In this document: positions 16,931-26,129 of the stretch, piece after piece | Layout: each line of letters starts with the position of its first letter | How positions within the stretch are numbered: the stretch's first letter is position 1 | NCBI RefSeq assembly: GCF_006352025.1 | Contig: NZ_CP040936.1 | Location: forward strand, 3,908,001 to 3,972,000 | Length of the DNA stretch: 64,000 nt | Origin: Hymenobacter sp. DG01 | Lineage (GTDB): Bacteria > Bacteroidota > Bacteroidia > Cytophagales > Hymenobacteraceae | Direction of reading: 5' to 3' | Made by a program: the position numbers and the translations under genes | Notes under the pieces: model-generated | Databases searched by the model: none | Seen by the model: only the letters and a program-made list of their open reading frames with translations | What the model was told of the DNA's origin: nothing

Positions 16931-18244
16931 ATGAAAGTCAGAAGCCAACAGGCCAATAAAGTCAACGTCATTACCCTGGGCTGCTCCAAAAACCTCGTCG
17001 ATTCGGAGGTGATGATGGGCCAGCTCCGTGCCAACGACTTCCAGGTAACCCACGAAGCCGACACGAGCGACGCCAACATCGTCATCATCAATACCTGCGG
17101 CTTTATCGACAACGCCAAGCAGGAAAGCATCGACACCATTCTGCGCTACGCCGACGAGAAGGAAGCCGGCCGCCTGGAAAAGCTCTACGTAACGGGTTGC
17201 CTTTCCCAGCGCTACAAAGACGACCTGGAGCAGGAAATTCCGCAGGTAGATGCCTACTTCGGCACTCTGGAGCTGCCCCAGCTGATGAAAAAGCTGGAAG
17301 CCGACTACAAGCACGAGCTGGTGGGTGAGCGGCTGCTGACTACCCCCGCCCACTACGCCTATTTCAAGATTGCCGAGGGCTGCAACCGCCCCTGCTCGTT
17401 CTGCGCCATTCCGCTGATGCGCGGCAAGCACCAGGACCGTCCCATTGAGGACCTGGTGAAGGAAGCCAAGCGCCTGGCCTCTATGGGAACCAAGGAACTG
17501 ATTCTCATTGCCCAGGACCTGACTTACTATGGCCTGCAGCACTACGGCGAGCGGAAGCTGGCCGACCTGATGCGCCACCTCTCCGACGTGAACGGCATCG
17601 ACTGGATCCGGCTGCAGTACGCCTACCCCTCGCAGTTCCCCATGGACGCCCTGGACGTAATGAACGAGCGGGAAAACATCTGCAAGTACCTGGATATGCC
17701 CCTGCAGCATATTTCGGATAACATGCTGAAAACCATGCGCCGGGGCATCAGCAAGCGCCGTACCGTAGAGCTGGTGGACACCATCCGGCAGCGCGTGCCC
17801 GACATTGCCCTGCGCACGACCCTGATTGCCGGCCACCCCGGCGAAACCCAGCAGGATTTCGAGGAGCTGTACCGTTTTGTGGAGGACACCCGCTTCGACC
17901 GCCTCGGCATCTTCACCTACTCGCACGAAGACAATACCCACTCCTTCACCCTGGAAGACAACGTGCCCGCCGAAGTAAAGCAGGACCGTGCCGACCAGAT
18001 CATGGAGCTGCAGCAGGGTATTTCGATGGAGCTGAACGAGGAGCGCGTGGGCCAGACCTACAAAGTGCTGTTCGACCGCAAGGAAAGCGGCTACTTCGTG
18101 GGCCGCACCCAATACGACTCGCCCGAAGTGGACAACGAAGTGCTGGTGACCGCCACCAAGGATACCTACGTGCGCCTCGGCGACTTCGCCCAGGTGCAGG
18201 TAACCGAAGCCTCCGACTTCGACCTCTATGGCAAGCTGATCTAG
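16931..18244 (+). CDS. rimO: Ribosomal protein S12 methylthiotransferase RimO
   Basis: 437 aa radical-SAM enzyme that methylthiolates the conserved aspartate of ribosomal protein S12. The N-terminal UPF0004 cluster cysteines are C18 (TLGCSKN), C56 (INTCGFID) and C90 (VTGCLSQ). The radical-SAM triad is C151, C155, C158 (CNRPCSFC). A TRAM domain closes the protein (about 370-437). LGCSKNLVDSEVMMG is the RimO-type rather than MiaB-type start. Single-gene unit with promoter and terminator. Confidence 0.97.
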   Translation: MKVRSQQANKVNVITLGCSKNLVDSEVMMGQLRANDFQVTHEADTSDANIVIINTCGFIDNAKQESIDTILRYADEKEAGRLEKLYVTGCLSQRYKDDLEQEIPQVDAYFGTLELPQLMKKLEADYKHELVGERLLTTPAHYAYFKIAEGCNRPCSFCAIPLMRGKHQDRPIEDLVKEAKRLASMGTKELILIAQDLTYYGLQHYGERKLADLMRHLSDVNGIDWIRLQYAYPSQFPMDALDVMNERENICKYLDMPLQHISDNMLKTMRRGISKRRTVELVDTIRQRVPDIALRTTLIAGHPGETQQDFEELYRFVEDTRFDRLGIFTYSHEDNTHSFTLEDNVPAEVKQDRADQIMELQQGISMELNEERVGQTYKVLFDRKESGYFVGRTQYDSPEVDNEVLVTATKDTYVRLGDFAQVQVTEASDFDLYGKLI

Positions 18245-18269
18245 CTTCGATCTTACAACTGATTAATGC

Positions 18270-18307
18270 GCAACGGCGCCTCCAAGCGGGGGCGCCGTTG
18301 CTTTGTT
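18270..18307 (+). terminator. Terminator of rimO
   Basis: An 11-bp perfect stem (18270-18280 with 18291-18301) followed by TTTGTTT. It lies between the convergent rimO and acyltransferase stops. Confidence 0.85.
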
Positions 18308-19443
18308 TATAAAGACGGAGCCGGCTCAGGTTCGGCGGCATACCGGTATTTGAGGCGCAGGAAGGGCTGTTCCCAGTAACGGTAGCTAAGCCAGGCAAGG
18401 GCCAGGCTAAAAGGTAAGCACAGCGCCGTGAGGGCCAGTACCGTAGGCAGCGTGTGCGGCAGATGAAGCCTGTCGAAGCAAAATAGGACCACGAAGATGC
18501 TGACCGGATGCAGACAGTAGAAACCGTACGTGAACCTGCCCCAGTACGTCAGGCTCCGGCTTTGGCCCGCCTTAAACCACGAGCGGGTAGCATAATTCTG
18601 CTCCAGGACCACAAACACAAAAAACAACCCACGCAGCAGGCGCTGAAATGTAATGCCAAGGGTGCTGTCGGCGAAGTACTTCTGCCCGACCAGCAGGCCG
18701 AGGCCCGCCAGGTAGCCGACTACAATAATACTCCGAGGCCAGCGGCTTACCCATGCCTGAAAACCGGGCCGCGAAAAGGCCAGCCAGGCCGCTCCCCCAC
18801 CCAGCGCCATATCGGACACCACGGCCAGGGTGTGTTGGTACAGCACCACTGGGTCGGTGGCATGGGCGTAACGGAATAGCAGGGAGGCCAGCAAAACCAG
18901 TATAACCGCACCAGGGCGCCACCGGGTGAAGAGCAGCAGGAGGAGCGGCCACAGTGCGTAGAATTGCTCCTCCACCGCCACCGACCACAAAACGCCCAGG
19001 CTGAATGCTTTCGGATCTACCATATCGAGGTTGGCCAGGAACGTGAGGTAGAGCTCGGGGCGGGCCGTATCGTGCCAGGGCTGCCCGGCGGCGTGCATCC
19101 ACCAGGGCACTACCCAAAAGCCAAAAGCCAGGCAGGCAAAGTAAACCGGCCAGATGCGAAGCACCCGGCGCCAGTAAAACCCCAGCAAGTTAATGTGACC
19201 CTGATAAGCTTCTTCGTGCAGCAACAGGTAGGTAATCAGAAAGCCTGACAGCACAAAAAAGAAGTTGACGCCCATAGTGCCCAGGCTCAGCAGCCGTAAC
19301 CCATAATGATATACTGGCGCCTCGTGCGGCGTCCAGAGAAAGGCGTACATAAACAGCGTATGGTACAGAAATACGCCCGCGCAAGCCAGCGTGCGTAAGC
19401 CGTCGAGGTTCGGGAAGAAGGGGCGGGTAGCAGTAGTGCTCAT
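18307..19443 (-). CDS. Acyltransferase 3 (OafA-like) membrane protein
   Basis: 378 aa integral membrane protein. It starts FFPNLDGLRTLACAGVFLYH, the classic LDGLRaiA...vFlyH acyltransferase-3 opening, with VNFFFVLSGFLITYLLL and FYWRRVLRIWPVYF (R-iwP) following. It probably O-acetylates or acylates a surface glycan or lipid. The gene is convergent with rimO and divergent from the PhyH-like gene. It is more canonical than the protein at 15597. Confidence 0.9.
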   Translation of the reverse strand: MSTTATRPFFPNLDGLRTLACAGVFLYHTLFMYAFLWTPHEAPVYHYGLRLLSLGTMGVNFFFVLSGFLITYLLLHEEAYQGHINLLGFYWRRVLRIWPVYFACLAFGFWVVPWWMHAAGQPWHDTARPELYLTFLANLDMVDPKAFSLGVLWSVAVEEQFYALWPLLLLLFTRWRPGAVILVLLASLLFRYAHATDPVVLYQHTLAVVSDMALGGGAAWLAFSRPGFQAWVSRWPRSIIVVGYLAGLGLLVGQKYFADSTLGITFQRLLRGLFFVFVVLEQNYATRSWFKAGQSRSLTYWGRFTYGFYCLHPVSIFVVLFCFDRLHLPHTLPTVLALTALCLPFSLALAWLSYRYWEQPFLRLKYRYAAEPEPAPSL

Positions 19444-19562
19444 ACAAGGGGAGGGTAAAAGCAGCCTGGTTCAGTGAAGTAGATATATAATGTACAATAT
19501 GATATGGTGATTAATGCTATTATGCAGCCGGTTTGTGACAACCTAGTGCAGGAGTAGCATGG

Positions 19563-19570
19563 TACCTTTG
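19563..19570 (+). promoter_or_regulatory. -7 box upstream of the PhyH-like gene
   Basis: TACCTTTG, 35 bases before the ATG at 19605. The nearest TTTG (19532-19535) is farther than the usual 19-base spacing, so the -33 is unclear. Confidence 0.55.
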
Positions 19571-19604
19571 CGGCGACTGGCAACTAAATTTTCCGCGCCT
19601 GCTT

Positions 19605-20414
19605 ATGAAAGCTCGCATTCAGCACCAACAAGTCGAGTATCAGATTGAAGGCGAAACCCAGCCGGCGGAACCCATTGTGCTGTTGTCTGCTGATGTTGAC
19701 CTGACGGCCGGGCAACCCTGGAGCGCCGCCGGCTACACGGTAGCCAGCTTCTTGAGCCCGGAAGACAATGCCGCGTTGCGCGAAGGGTTGGCCGAAAAAG
19801 TGAGGGTAGCGCTGCGGGCAGCTGGCGTAGAAGTAGCTGCTGACTGGTCCGTTGAGCAATATCACCGGGTAGTCGGCGACGACCAGGCGCTGCATCTGGC
19901 CGTAGTAAACCAGACCAAAGAATACCCCCTGGAAGAGCTGCCCGTGCCAGTAGCCACGCTGGAAACCCGCATAAGCGAGCTATGCGGCCGCGCCGTGCGC
20001 GTGCATAACCCCCACAACGGGCAGCAGGCGTTTCATCTGCGCCTGGCCCGCCCTGGCCGCACCGACAACAACCCCCTGCACCGCGACGTGTGGCTGGACC
20101 GCCTGCGCAACGGCATCAACATTTACTTCCCCGTGGCCGGCAGCACCCCGGATTCGTCGCTGACCCTGGTGCCGGGCAGCCACTGGTGGCCCGAGGACCG
20201 CACCGAGCGCACGGCCGGCGGGGCTACCTACAACGGTACCACCTACAGCGTGCCGGCTCTGAAAAACAGCCCCGAGCCCCTGGAGCTGGTGCGCCCCAAC
20301 CCCGGCCCCGGGCAGGTGCTGCTCTTCTCGCCCTACCTGCTGCACGGCGGCGCCCTGAATTTGAATTCCGACGCTACCCGAATTTCGCTGGAAATGCGGT
20401 TTTGGGCAGTTTGA
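19605..20414 (+). CDS. Phytanoyl-CoA dioxygenase-like Fe(II)/2-oxoglutarate oxygenase
   Basis: 269 aa, probably cytosolic. The iron-binding HxD is seen in NPLHRDVWLDR, and the distal histidine in LLFSPYLLHGGALNLN, with the 2-oxoglutarate-binding arginine in ATRISLEMRF. SSLTLVPGSHWWPEDR is the PhyH-type 'l.vvPGSH' strand. The substrate cannot be inferred; bacterial members hydroxylate small molecules, and this one stands upstream of bshC without obvious pathway linkage. Promoter box at 19563. Confidence 0.78.
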   Translation: MKARIQHQQVEYQIEGETQPAEPIVLLSADVDLTAGQPWSAAGYTVASFLSPEDNAALREGLAEKVRVALRAAGVEVAADWSVEQYHRVVGDDQALHLAVVNQTKEYPLEELPVPVATLETRISELCGRAVRVHNPHNGQQAFHLRLARPGRTDNNPLHRDVWLDRLRNGINIYFPVAGSTPDSSLTLVPGSHWWPEDRTERTAGGATYNGTTYSVPALKNSPEPLELVRPNPGPGQVLLFSPYLLHGGALNLNSDATRISLEMRFWAV

Positions 20415-20470
20415 GGACGGTTAGGGGGTAGGAAGCTGCGGGAAAAACAACCCATCCGGGAAATTGCCAG

Positions 20471-20478
20471 TTACTTTG
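20471..20478 (+). promoter_or_regulatory. Possible -7 box upstream of bshC
   Basis: TTACTTTG, 41 bases before the bshC ATG. It differs from TAnnTTTG at the second base. Confidence 0.35.
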
Positions 20479-20518
20479 TGCGAGCTGGCCGGTTATAGCC
20501 GAATATTCTTCTCCCCGT

Positions 20519-22111
20519 ATGTCCGTCACGACTCTGCGCTACGCCGATACCGGCGCGTTTTCCTCCCTGCTGACCGATTACTTGGCCCGGCACGAGGCCC
20601 TGACTTCGTTTTATCACCGCTTCCCGACCCTCGACGCCTTTGCCGAGCAGATAGAAGAGAAGCGCGCCGCCTATACTCCCGAAGCCCGGCAGCGGCTGGT
20701 AGCGGCCCTGCGCGAGCAGTACGCCACCCTGCCCGCGGTGCACCCCGCCGTGGAGGCCAATCTGGCTTTGCTGGAAAAAGACACCACGTTCACCATCACC
20801 ACCGGCCACCAGCTCAACCTGCTCACGGGCCCGCTGTACTTCATCTATAAGATTGTGTCGGCGGTGAAGTTGAGCCGGCAGCTCAAGGAAAAGTACCCGC
20901 AGTACGATTTCGTGCCGGTGTACTGGATGGCGACGGAAGACCACGACTTCGCGGAAATCAACCACTTCCACCTGTTTGGCAAGAAGTACGAGTGGAACGC
21001 GCCCGAAACCGGCGGACCGGTGGGCCGTCTGAAGCTCGACGGCATGAAAGAGGCCCTGCTTGACCAGCTGCCCGCCGACGTGCCTGCTTTGTTTCGTGAG
21101 GCCTACGAGCAGGCTGATACCCTGGCCGCCGCTACCCGCCGCCTCACCCACGACCTGTTTGGAGAGCTGGGTCTGGTGAGCCTGGATGCCGACGCACCCG
21201 CCCTCAAGCAAGCCCTGGTGCCGGTGCTGGAAAAGGAAATCCGGGAGCAAGCTTCGAACAGGGCGGTGCAGCAGGCCAACGCCCAGCTGGAAGCCGCCGG
21301 CTACAAGCCTCAGGTGTATTCGCGCCCGCTCAACCTGTTTTTCCTCACCGACGCCGGCAAGCGGGAGCGGCTGGAGTACGATGCCGCCCAGGACTGCGCC
21401 CAGATTACGGTGCGCAACACGGGCCGTTGCCACTCGCAGCAGGAGTTGCTGGAGCTGGTGCAGCAGCACCCCGAGCAGTTCAGCCCCAACGTAGTGCTGC
21501 GCCCGCTCTACCAGGAAATATTGCTGCCCAACCTCTGCTACATTGGCGGCGGGGCGGAAGTAGCCTACTGGTTCCAGCTAAAAGGCGTGTTCGAAGAAAA
21601 CGGCGTGCCCTTCCCAATTCTGCTACCCCGCAACTCGGCCCAATACGTAGGCAAGGCCAACGCTGGCAAGCTGCGTAAGCTGGGCCTCACCTCCTTGGAT
21701 ATCTTCCGGCCGCTACCAGAGCTGAAAAAGCAGGTAGGCGCCACGCTGGGCCAAGAAGAAGTTAGCCTACAGGAGCAGCAGCAGCAACTGGCCGCCGCCT
21801 TCCAAGCTGTTTCTGACCTGGCCCAGCGCCTCGACCCAACCCTGGTACGCACCGTAGCGGCCGAGCAGCAGAAGGTAAGCGGCATTGTGCAGGGCCTCGA
21901 AAAACGCCTGAGTAAAGCCGCCGAAGCCAAGCATGAAACGGCCTACAGTCAGCTAACGGCTCTCAAAGACAAGCTCATGCCCGGCGGCCACCTGCAGGAA
22001 CGCACCGATAACGTGCTCAGCATCCTCATCAATAACCCCCAATTCATTCAGCAGCTCCTCGACGCCTTCGACCCGCTGGCCCTGGAGTTCACCGTGCTGG
22101 AAGAAGAATAG
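20519..22111 (+). CDS. bshC: Bacillithiol biosynthesis cysteine-adding enzyme BshC
   Basis: 530 aa. It adds cysteine to glucosaminyl-malate in the last step of bacillithiol synthesis, in the cytoplasm. Diagnostic stretches are FTITTGHQLNLLTGPLYFIYKI, FVPVYWMATEDHDFAEINHF, NLCYIGGGAEVAYWFQLKG and LPRNSAQYV, with a coiled-coil region at about 410-490 typical of BshC. bshA and bshB are not in this window. A YtxJ-type protein of the same thiol system lies at 62.5 kb. Confidence 0.96.
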   Translation: MSVTTLRYADTGAFSSLLTDYLARHEALTSFYHRFPTLDAFAEQIEEKRAAYTPEARQRLVAALREQYATLPAVHPAVEANLALLEKDTTFTITTGHQLNLLTGPLYFIYKIVSAVKLSRQLKEKYPQYDFVPVYWMATEDHDFAEINHFHLFGKKYEWNAPETGGPVGRLKLDGMKEALLDQLPADVPALFREAYEQADTLAAATRRLTHDLFGELGLVSLDADAPALKQALVPVLEKEIREQASNRAVQQANAQLEAAGYKPQVYSRPLNLFFLTDAGKRERLEYDAAQDCAQITVRNTGRCHSQQELLELVQQHPEQFSPNVVLRPLYQEILLPNLCYIGGGAEVAYWFQLKGVFEENGVPFPILLPRNSAQYVGKANAGKLRKLGLTSLDIFRPLPELKKQVGATLGQEEVSLQEQQQQLAAAFQAVSDLAQRLDPTLVRTVAAEQQKVSGIVQGLEKRLSKAAEAKHETAYSQLTALKDKLMPGGHLQERTDNVLSILINNPQFIQQLLDAFDPLALEFTVLEEE

Positions 22112-22141
22112 AAGCAGCATTAACACCACTGAACAACCCAG

Positions 22142-22173
22142 CGGCCTGCCTCTATCCGAGGCAGGCCGTTTTG
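22142..22173 (+). terminator. Terminator of bshC
   Basis: A perfect 11-bp stem (22142-22152 with 22158-22168), 5-base loop, then TTTTG. It lies just before the cyclo-ligase ATG at 22188. Confidence 0.8.
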
Positions 22174-22187
22174 CTACCCCCTCTGCT

Positions 22188-22763
22188 ATGCTGAAGTCTG
22201 AACTACGCCGGGAAGCCTTGGTCCGCCGCCGGGCCTTATCGGAAGAGGAAGTTACCCGCCGGAGCGAAGCGTTGTGGCGGCAGTTGCGGCAGTCGTTTCC
22301 GGTGCGGGAGTGGCGGTGGCTGCACCTGTTTCTGCCCATTGGCCGGCAGAAGGAGCCGGATACGTGGCCGCTGATTCGGCAGCTGTGGGCCGAGCAGCCG
22401 GCGTTGCAGCTGGCCGTGCCCGTGGTGCAGCCTGATGGGCACACCCTGCGGCACTTTCACCTCACGCCCGAAACCCAACTGGAAGCTAACCGCTGGGGCA
22501 TTCCGGAGCCCGCAGGGGCCACCGAAGTCCTACCTCCCCAACTCGATGCCATCCTCATTCCCATGCTGGCTTTCGATGAGCGGGGCCAGCGCGTGGGCTA
22601 CGGCAAAGGCTTCTACGACCAGTTTCTGCCCCAGTGCCGCCCCGACGCCCTGCGAATTGGCGTGAGTCTGGAGCCGCCGGTGGCCCGTATTGAGGACGCC
22701 TGGCCCGGCGACGTGCCCCTGCACGCCTGCCTCACGCCGGGGCGGGTATGGTGGTTTGGGTAG
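22188..22763 (+). CDS. 5-formyltetrahydrofolate cyclo-ligase
   Basis: 191 aa, standard length. It converts 5-formyl-THF to 5,10-methenyl-THF with ATP, returning it to the one-carbon folate pool. Visible motifs: LRREALVRRRALS at the start, LFLPIGRQKEPDTWPLI (substrate-binding 'E-vdT' region), and the ATP-binding signature VGYGKGFYDQFL near residue 145. It begins 77 bases after bshC but a terminator intervenes. Confidence 0.93.
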   Translation: MLKSELRREALVRRRALSEEEVTRRSEALWRQLRQSFPVREWRWLHLFLPIGRQKEPDTWPLIRQLWAEQPALQLAVPVVQPDGHTLRHFHLTPETQLEANRWGIPEPAGATEVLPPQLDAILIPMLAFDERGQRVGYGKGFYDQFLPQCRPDALRIGVSLEPPVARIEDAWPGDVPLHACLTPGRVWWFG

Positions 22764-22859
22764 GGGTAGAAAGTAGACTTGCTGGCAGGAGACAGCAATA
22801 TAGCGCCAGTGTATAGCGTTTCCTGAATACAACCGTATTCACCTAACCGCGAAACTATT

Positions 22860-23393
22860 ATGGCCGAAATTCAAGCTGCCGCCGCCCCTCGCTCGGGTAA
22901 GCCCCGCGCCACCAAAAAAGCCTTCCACCTCGACATGACGCCCATGGTGGACCTGGCTTTTCTGCTCCTGACTTTCTTTATGCTCACTACTACTTTCGCC
23001 AAACCTACGGTGATGGAGGTAGCCATGCCCACAAAGCCCAAAACGCCTGATGTGGAAGCGCCAGTATCGGAAAAGCAGGCCCTGACGCTGATTCTGGGTG
23101 AAAAAGGGCAGGTCCGCTACTTTTTTGGCTTGAATGAGGCCGCCGTTAACCCCGCTGCGCCTCGCCCTACCCTTCATACTACAGACCTAAGCTCTAGCGG
23201 ACTACGCCAAGTGTTGCTGCAGCGGCAACGCCAGCAGCCTGCACCGGTAGTACTCATTAAAACAGAGCCCGGCGCGAAATACCAGCATCTGGTAGATGCT
23301 TTGGACGAAATGAACATCACAGACCAGAAGAAGTACGCCCTGGTAGAGATGAACCGCTCCGATGAAGAGCTTTTGAAAGCCCAGCGACTATAA
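22860..23393 (+). CDS. ExbD/TolR family biopolymer transport protein
   Basis: 177 aa with a single N-terminal transmembrane helix (MTPMVDLAFLLLTFFMLTTTF) carrying the essential aspartate of ExbD (D in MVDLAFLL), then a periplasmic domain. ExbD works with ExbB and TonB to energise outer-membrane receptors. No exbB or tonB gene is adjacent, so it is an orphan or extra copy. The region after about residue 90 (FFGLNEAAVNPAAPRPTLHT) is longer than E. coli ExbD. Terminator follows at 23421. Confidence 0.9.
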   Translation: MAEIQAAAAPRSGKPRATKKAFHLDMTPMVDLAFLLLTFFMLTTTFAKPTVMEVAMPTKPKTPDVEAPVSEKQALTLILGEKGQVRYFFGLNEAAVNPAAPRPTLHTTDLSSSGLRQVLLQRQRQQPAPVVLIKTEPGAKYQHLVDALDEMNITDQKKYALVEMNRSDEELLKAQRL

Positions 23394-23420
23394 GCCAGGG
23401 CTGTATTTCAGCCAAAACGA

Positions 23421-23456
23421 AAAGGCCGCATCAACTAACTGATGCGGCCTTTCCTT
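23421..23456. terminator. Bidirectional terminator after exbD-like gene
   Basis: A perfect 12-bp stem (23421-23432 with 23441-23452), loop 8, with T-rich sequence on the right and A-rich on the left. It could serve both the ExbD gene and the small minus-strand ORF at 23457. Confidence 0.85.
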
Positions 23457-23600
23457 TTATTTCTTGGCAGAGCCAGTGCCTGGTGCCTGCAGTGCGGAGT
23501 CGGGGCGGGCGACTGAGGCGTTTTTACGATTGACAGTGGGTTGAGCGGCCTGGCGCTGGGCTGCCAGCACCTGAGCCAGATTGGATAAACTGGTTTTCAT
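23457..23600 (-). CDS. Putative 47-aa hydrophilic protein
   Basis: An ATG at 23600 opens a 47-codon frame starting MKTSLSNLAQVLAAQRQAAQ and ending GTGSAKK, closing at TAA right beside the shared terminator. Composition is polar, Ala/Gln-rich, with no signal or membrane segment. Support is only the clean frame and the abutting terminator; no homologue is recognised. Without it the stretch 23457-23708 holds nothing identifiable. Confidence 0.4.
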   Translation of the reverse strand: MKTSLSNLAQVLAAQRQAAQPTVNRKNASVARPDSALQAPGTGSAKK

Positions 23601-23708
23601 GAAATAGAGAAGAAATGGAATTGAACATCACGCAATAGGATAGGTAGGTAGTGTCGGAACGTGAGGCTAAGATATATACTTCAGATCATATTTATTCTAC
23701 TCTCGGCG

Positions 23709-24302
23709 CTATTCGGAGCTGGGCTCTACGCGGGTAATGCGGGCCTGGCCCCAGGGCGCCACGCTCACCTGCACGCGCAGGCTCTGGCGGCGCTCCAGCT
23801 GCCGGCCCTCACCCTCGGGCACATAGTAGCGCTCCAGGCCGTAGCGCAGGCGCAGGCCGCGGCGCCACACATCCTGCACCGAGCCGCGCAGCACGGCCTG
23901 GCGGCCAGTGGTAGCAGGCTTCTCCGGAAAGGCGGCTACGGCCTCGTAGGTACCATCAGGACGGGGCTCCAGCAGCACGTAGGCAGGTTGGTGGCGGCGG
24001 GGTAGGGTAGTACCCTTCCACAGCCGACCGGGTAGCTCGCTTACGCTGTAGCGCAGGTTCACGTAGTCGCCATAAAGAAGGTCGCGCGGGTCAACGGGGC
24101 TGGTGCGCAGCGTGATGGTGCGGCCCAGCGCAGCTGTGGCGTAACCAGCGGCGGCCACGCCCAGCACAAACAGCACCTGGGCCAGCACCAGTCCCTGTAC
24201 CCACCGGCGGCGGCGCGGTTCGAGCAAATCGGGTAGAGGGGAGGCGCTACCCTCGGCCGGGCCCGGAACTGAAGGTAGAGGATCGGCGAGGGGCGTGCTC
24301 AT
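23709..24302 (-). CDS. GDYXXLXY-domain membrane protein
   Basis: 197 aa. One N-terminal membrane helix (about 35-57) precedes the domain whose name motif reads GDYVNLRYSVS near residue 78-88, with an upstream LRTSPVDPRDLLY (P-rD-l). It overlaps the DUF2157 gene by 4 bases (ATGA), so the two are translationally coupled. This DUF2157/GDYXXLXY pairing is recurrent in bacteria; function unknown, presumably an envelope complex. Confidence 0.87.
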   Translation of the reverse strand: MSTPLADPLPSVPGPAEGSASPLPDLLEPRRRRWVQGLVLAQVLFVLGVAAAGYATAALGRTITLRTSPVDPRDLLYGDYVNLRYSVSELPGRLWKGTTLPRRHQPAYVLLEPRPDGTYEAVAAFPEKPATTGRQAVLRGSVQDVWRRGLRLRYGLERYYVPEGEGRQLERRQSLRVQVSVAPWGQARITRVEPSSE

Positions 24303-25519
24303 GACTTAGGCGTGGTGGTGGAGGAAAACGTATGCGCGGCCCGGCGCCGGAGCCACCAGCTCAGGCCCAGCAGCAGCAAGCCCCCCAGCAGGAAAAACAA
24401 CGACTTATCCAGGAAGCCCCAGGTCAGCTTGAAATAGGCTACGGCCGTGGTGATGATGAACAATACGGTGCCCAGCGTCACGCGGTCCGGGTTCTGCTCC
24501 TGATGGGCCCGCAGCAGCACGGCACCCGAGTAGGCATACAATACTACCAGCGTGGCAATAGCCAGGGGCAGGCCCCCCGTGAAGTAGAAGCCCGGCAACA
24601 GCAACAGCCAGTCGGTAAGGCTGCCGAGGCGGCCGCGCTGCCGCTTGCCAAGCACTGACAGGGCCAGCACCCCGGCCAAAGAAGCCAGGTAAGGCAGCAG
24701 GGGCGCCCGCAGCTGCCCCGCGTAAATATCAGACTCTCCGAACAAGGCCAGACCCAGCGTAAACAGGAAGGCTGCCACCAGCGGCGGGCCCTGCAAAGCC
24801 CGACCGGCCGGCCGGTCGGGCTGCCAGTCGCCGAAGGCATACACCAGCATGGCCGGAATAAAGAACCAGGTAATTTTAACGTGCAAATGGTTAATCAGCA
24901 AGGCTGCCTGCCAGAGCAGACCCGTGGCCAGCACTCCGCCCAGCAGGGCATCGGGGCGGCGCCACCAGTAGTAGCCCAGCCCCAAGGCCGTGCCGATGGC
25001 CGTGAGGTAGCTAAACGCGCCTAGCTGCCCCGTGTTATAGCCCTGCACGATGCCGCTGATAACAGCCGTCATCAGGAAAAGTAGCCGGCTGCGGTACAGC
25101 CACGTCAGGGCCATGCCGGCCACCGCCCAGGCCAGCAGACCCGTCAGGTCGTAGCCGATGAGCTGGTAAAGCTGGCTGGTCAGTACAATGCTGGCCCCGA
25201 ACAGAATCAGCCCCAGGGCAATCAGGCCCATGCCCAGGTTGAGGTTGCCACGGCGCCGGAAATACTCGCCGCCGGCGTAGGCTCCGCACAAGGAGCCCAG
25301 CAGCAACGCCAGGCGCACCACCTCGGGTAGGCCCTGCCAGTTGGCCGCTACCACGCTCAGGGCGCTCAAACCTACCAGCAGGGAACCCAGCAGCGGCAGC
25401 AGTCCAATAGCGGTGGCATCAGTGGGGTAGAGGTCCAGCAGCTGCTCGCGCTGCGTCTCCGTAATAATGCCCTTCTGCACCCACTCGCGCCCGTCGGTAT
25501 CCAGTAGCTTACGACTCAT
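24299..25519 (-). CDS. DUF2157 domain multi-pass membrane protein
   Basis: 406 aa. A short soluble DUF2157 region at the start (MSRKLLDTDGREWVQKGIIT, residues 1-45) is followed by about twelve hydrophobic helices. The pattern LLGSLLVGLSALSVVAANWQGLPEVVRL is characteristic. It precedes and overlaps the GDYXXLXY gene, and together they form a two-gene operon. Function is not known. Confidence 0.87.
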   Translation of the reverse strand: MSRKLLDTDGREWVQKGIITETQREQLLDLYPTDATAIGLLPLLGSLLVGLSALSVVAANWQGLPEVVRLALLLGSLCGAYAGGEYFRRRGNLNLGMGLIALGLILFGASIVLTSQLYQLIGYDLTGLLAWAVAGMALTWLYRSRLLFLMTAVISGIVQGYNTGQLGAFSYLTAIGTALGLGYYWWRRPDALLGGVLATGLLWQAALLINHLHVKITWFFIPAMLVYAFGDWQPDRPAGRALQGPPLVAAFLFTLGLALFGESDIYAGQLRAPLLPYLASLAGVLALSVLGKRQRGRLGSLTDWLLLLPGFYFTGGLPLAIATLVVLYAYSGAVLLRAHQEQNPDRVTLGTVLFIITTAVAYFKLTWGFLDKSLFFLLGGLLLLGLSWWLRRRAAHTFSSTTTPKS

Positions 25520-25565
25520 AATACCGGCAACTTACGCAGGATGCGGGAAGTGGGCAGAGGCTTAG

Positions 25566-26114
25566 TTATTCTTCCACGTGGTTTCGTCGGCTGGGCCAAG
25601 CTTTCCGCTCCCGGCGACGCTGCTCAGCGCGGTGGTCAACGTGACCCGCATAGCAAATTCGTCTGTCGGTGTCAAAACTCATAACGCCTTCCGCAAGACG
25701 TGCTCCTTGTCGAACCATCAGGCCGTTGAAGGGGCAGGTGTCGTAGCCACAGTTGTGCTTGGCGTACGTACCAAAATTGCGGTGCCGGATGCGCTTCTCG
25801 GTGAGGATGCGCTGCTGCGTCCGGCTGATTTCAACCCACGCTGCCCGCTCATCGGCCACGGTTAGCTTCTGCCCCAGGGTGCTGAGACGGAAGTAGGTGT
25901 CTGGGTCTTTCAGTTGTAGAAACTCGTAGAATTTCGGGAACACCGCTGCCGCCGCATCCCGCAGACGTAGCTGCTGCTCTAGATTCAGCTTCTCGTTTTC
26001 CAACAAACTGCGGAACAGCCCCAGCGAGTTAAAATCGGTATAGCGCCGATAGTGAGCGAGCAGGTAGTGATAATCAGCTTCCGTAAGTTGATTCAGCCGA
26101 CGATTGAGCTTCAT
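25566..26114 (-). CDS. Hypothetical protein with a CGYDTC motif
   Basis: 182 aa, basic, soluble, largely alpha-helical. It has no recognised domain. Notable features are a helix-rich N-terminus (LTEADYHYLLAHYRRY) and a cluster KHNCGYDTCPFNGLMV (about 123-138) with two cysteines, plus a later RRICYAGH, together giving C/C/C/H candidates for a metal site. It lies 46 bases downstream-side of the DUF2157 gene and 16 bases from mnmD on the same strand, so cotranscription with mnmD is likely. Function unknown. Confidence 0.6.
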   Translation of the reverse strand: MKLNRRLNQLTEADYHYLLAHYRRYTDFNSLGLFRSLLENEKLNLEQQLRLRDAAAAVFPKFYEFLQLKDPDTYFRLSTLGQKLTVADERAAWVEISRTQQRILTEKRIRHRNFGTYAKHNCGYDTCPFNGLMVRQGARLAEGVMSFDTDRRICYAGHVDHRAEQRRRERKAWPSRRNHVEE

Positions 26115-26129
26115 AGCAGATATATGTAG

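Noticed and set aside
16853..18112. 419-codon minus-strand ORF opposite rimO
   Set aside because: RimO on the plus strand is unmistakable; the opposite frame is a shadow of high GC coding sequence.
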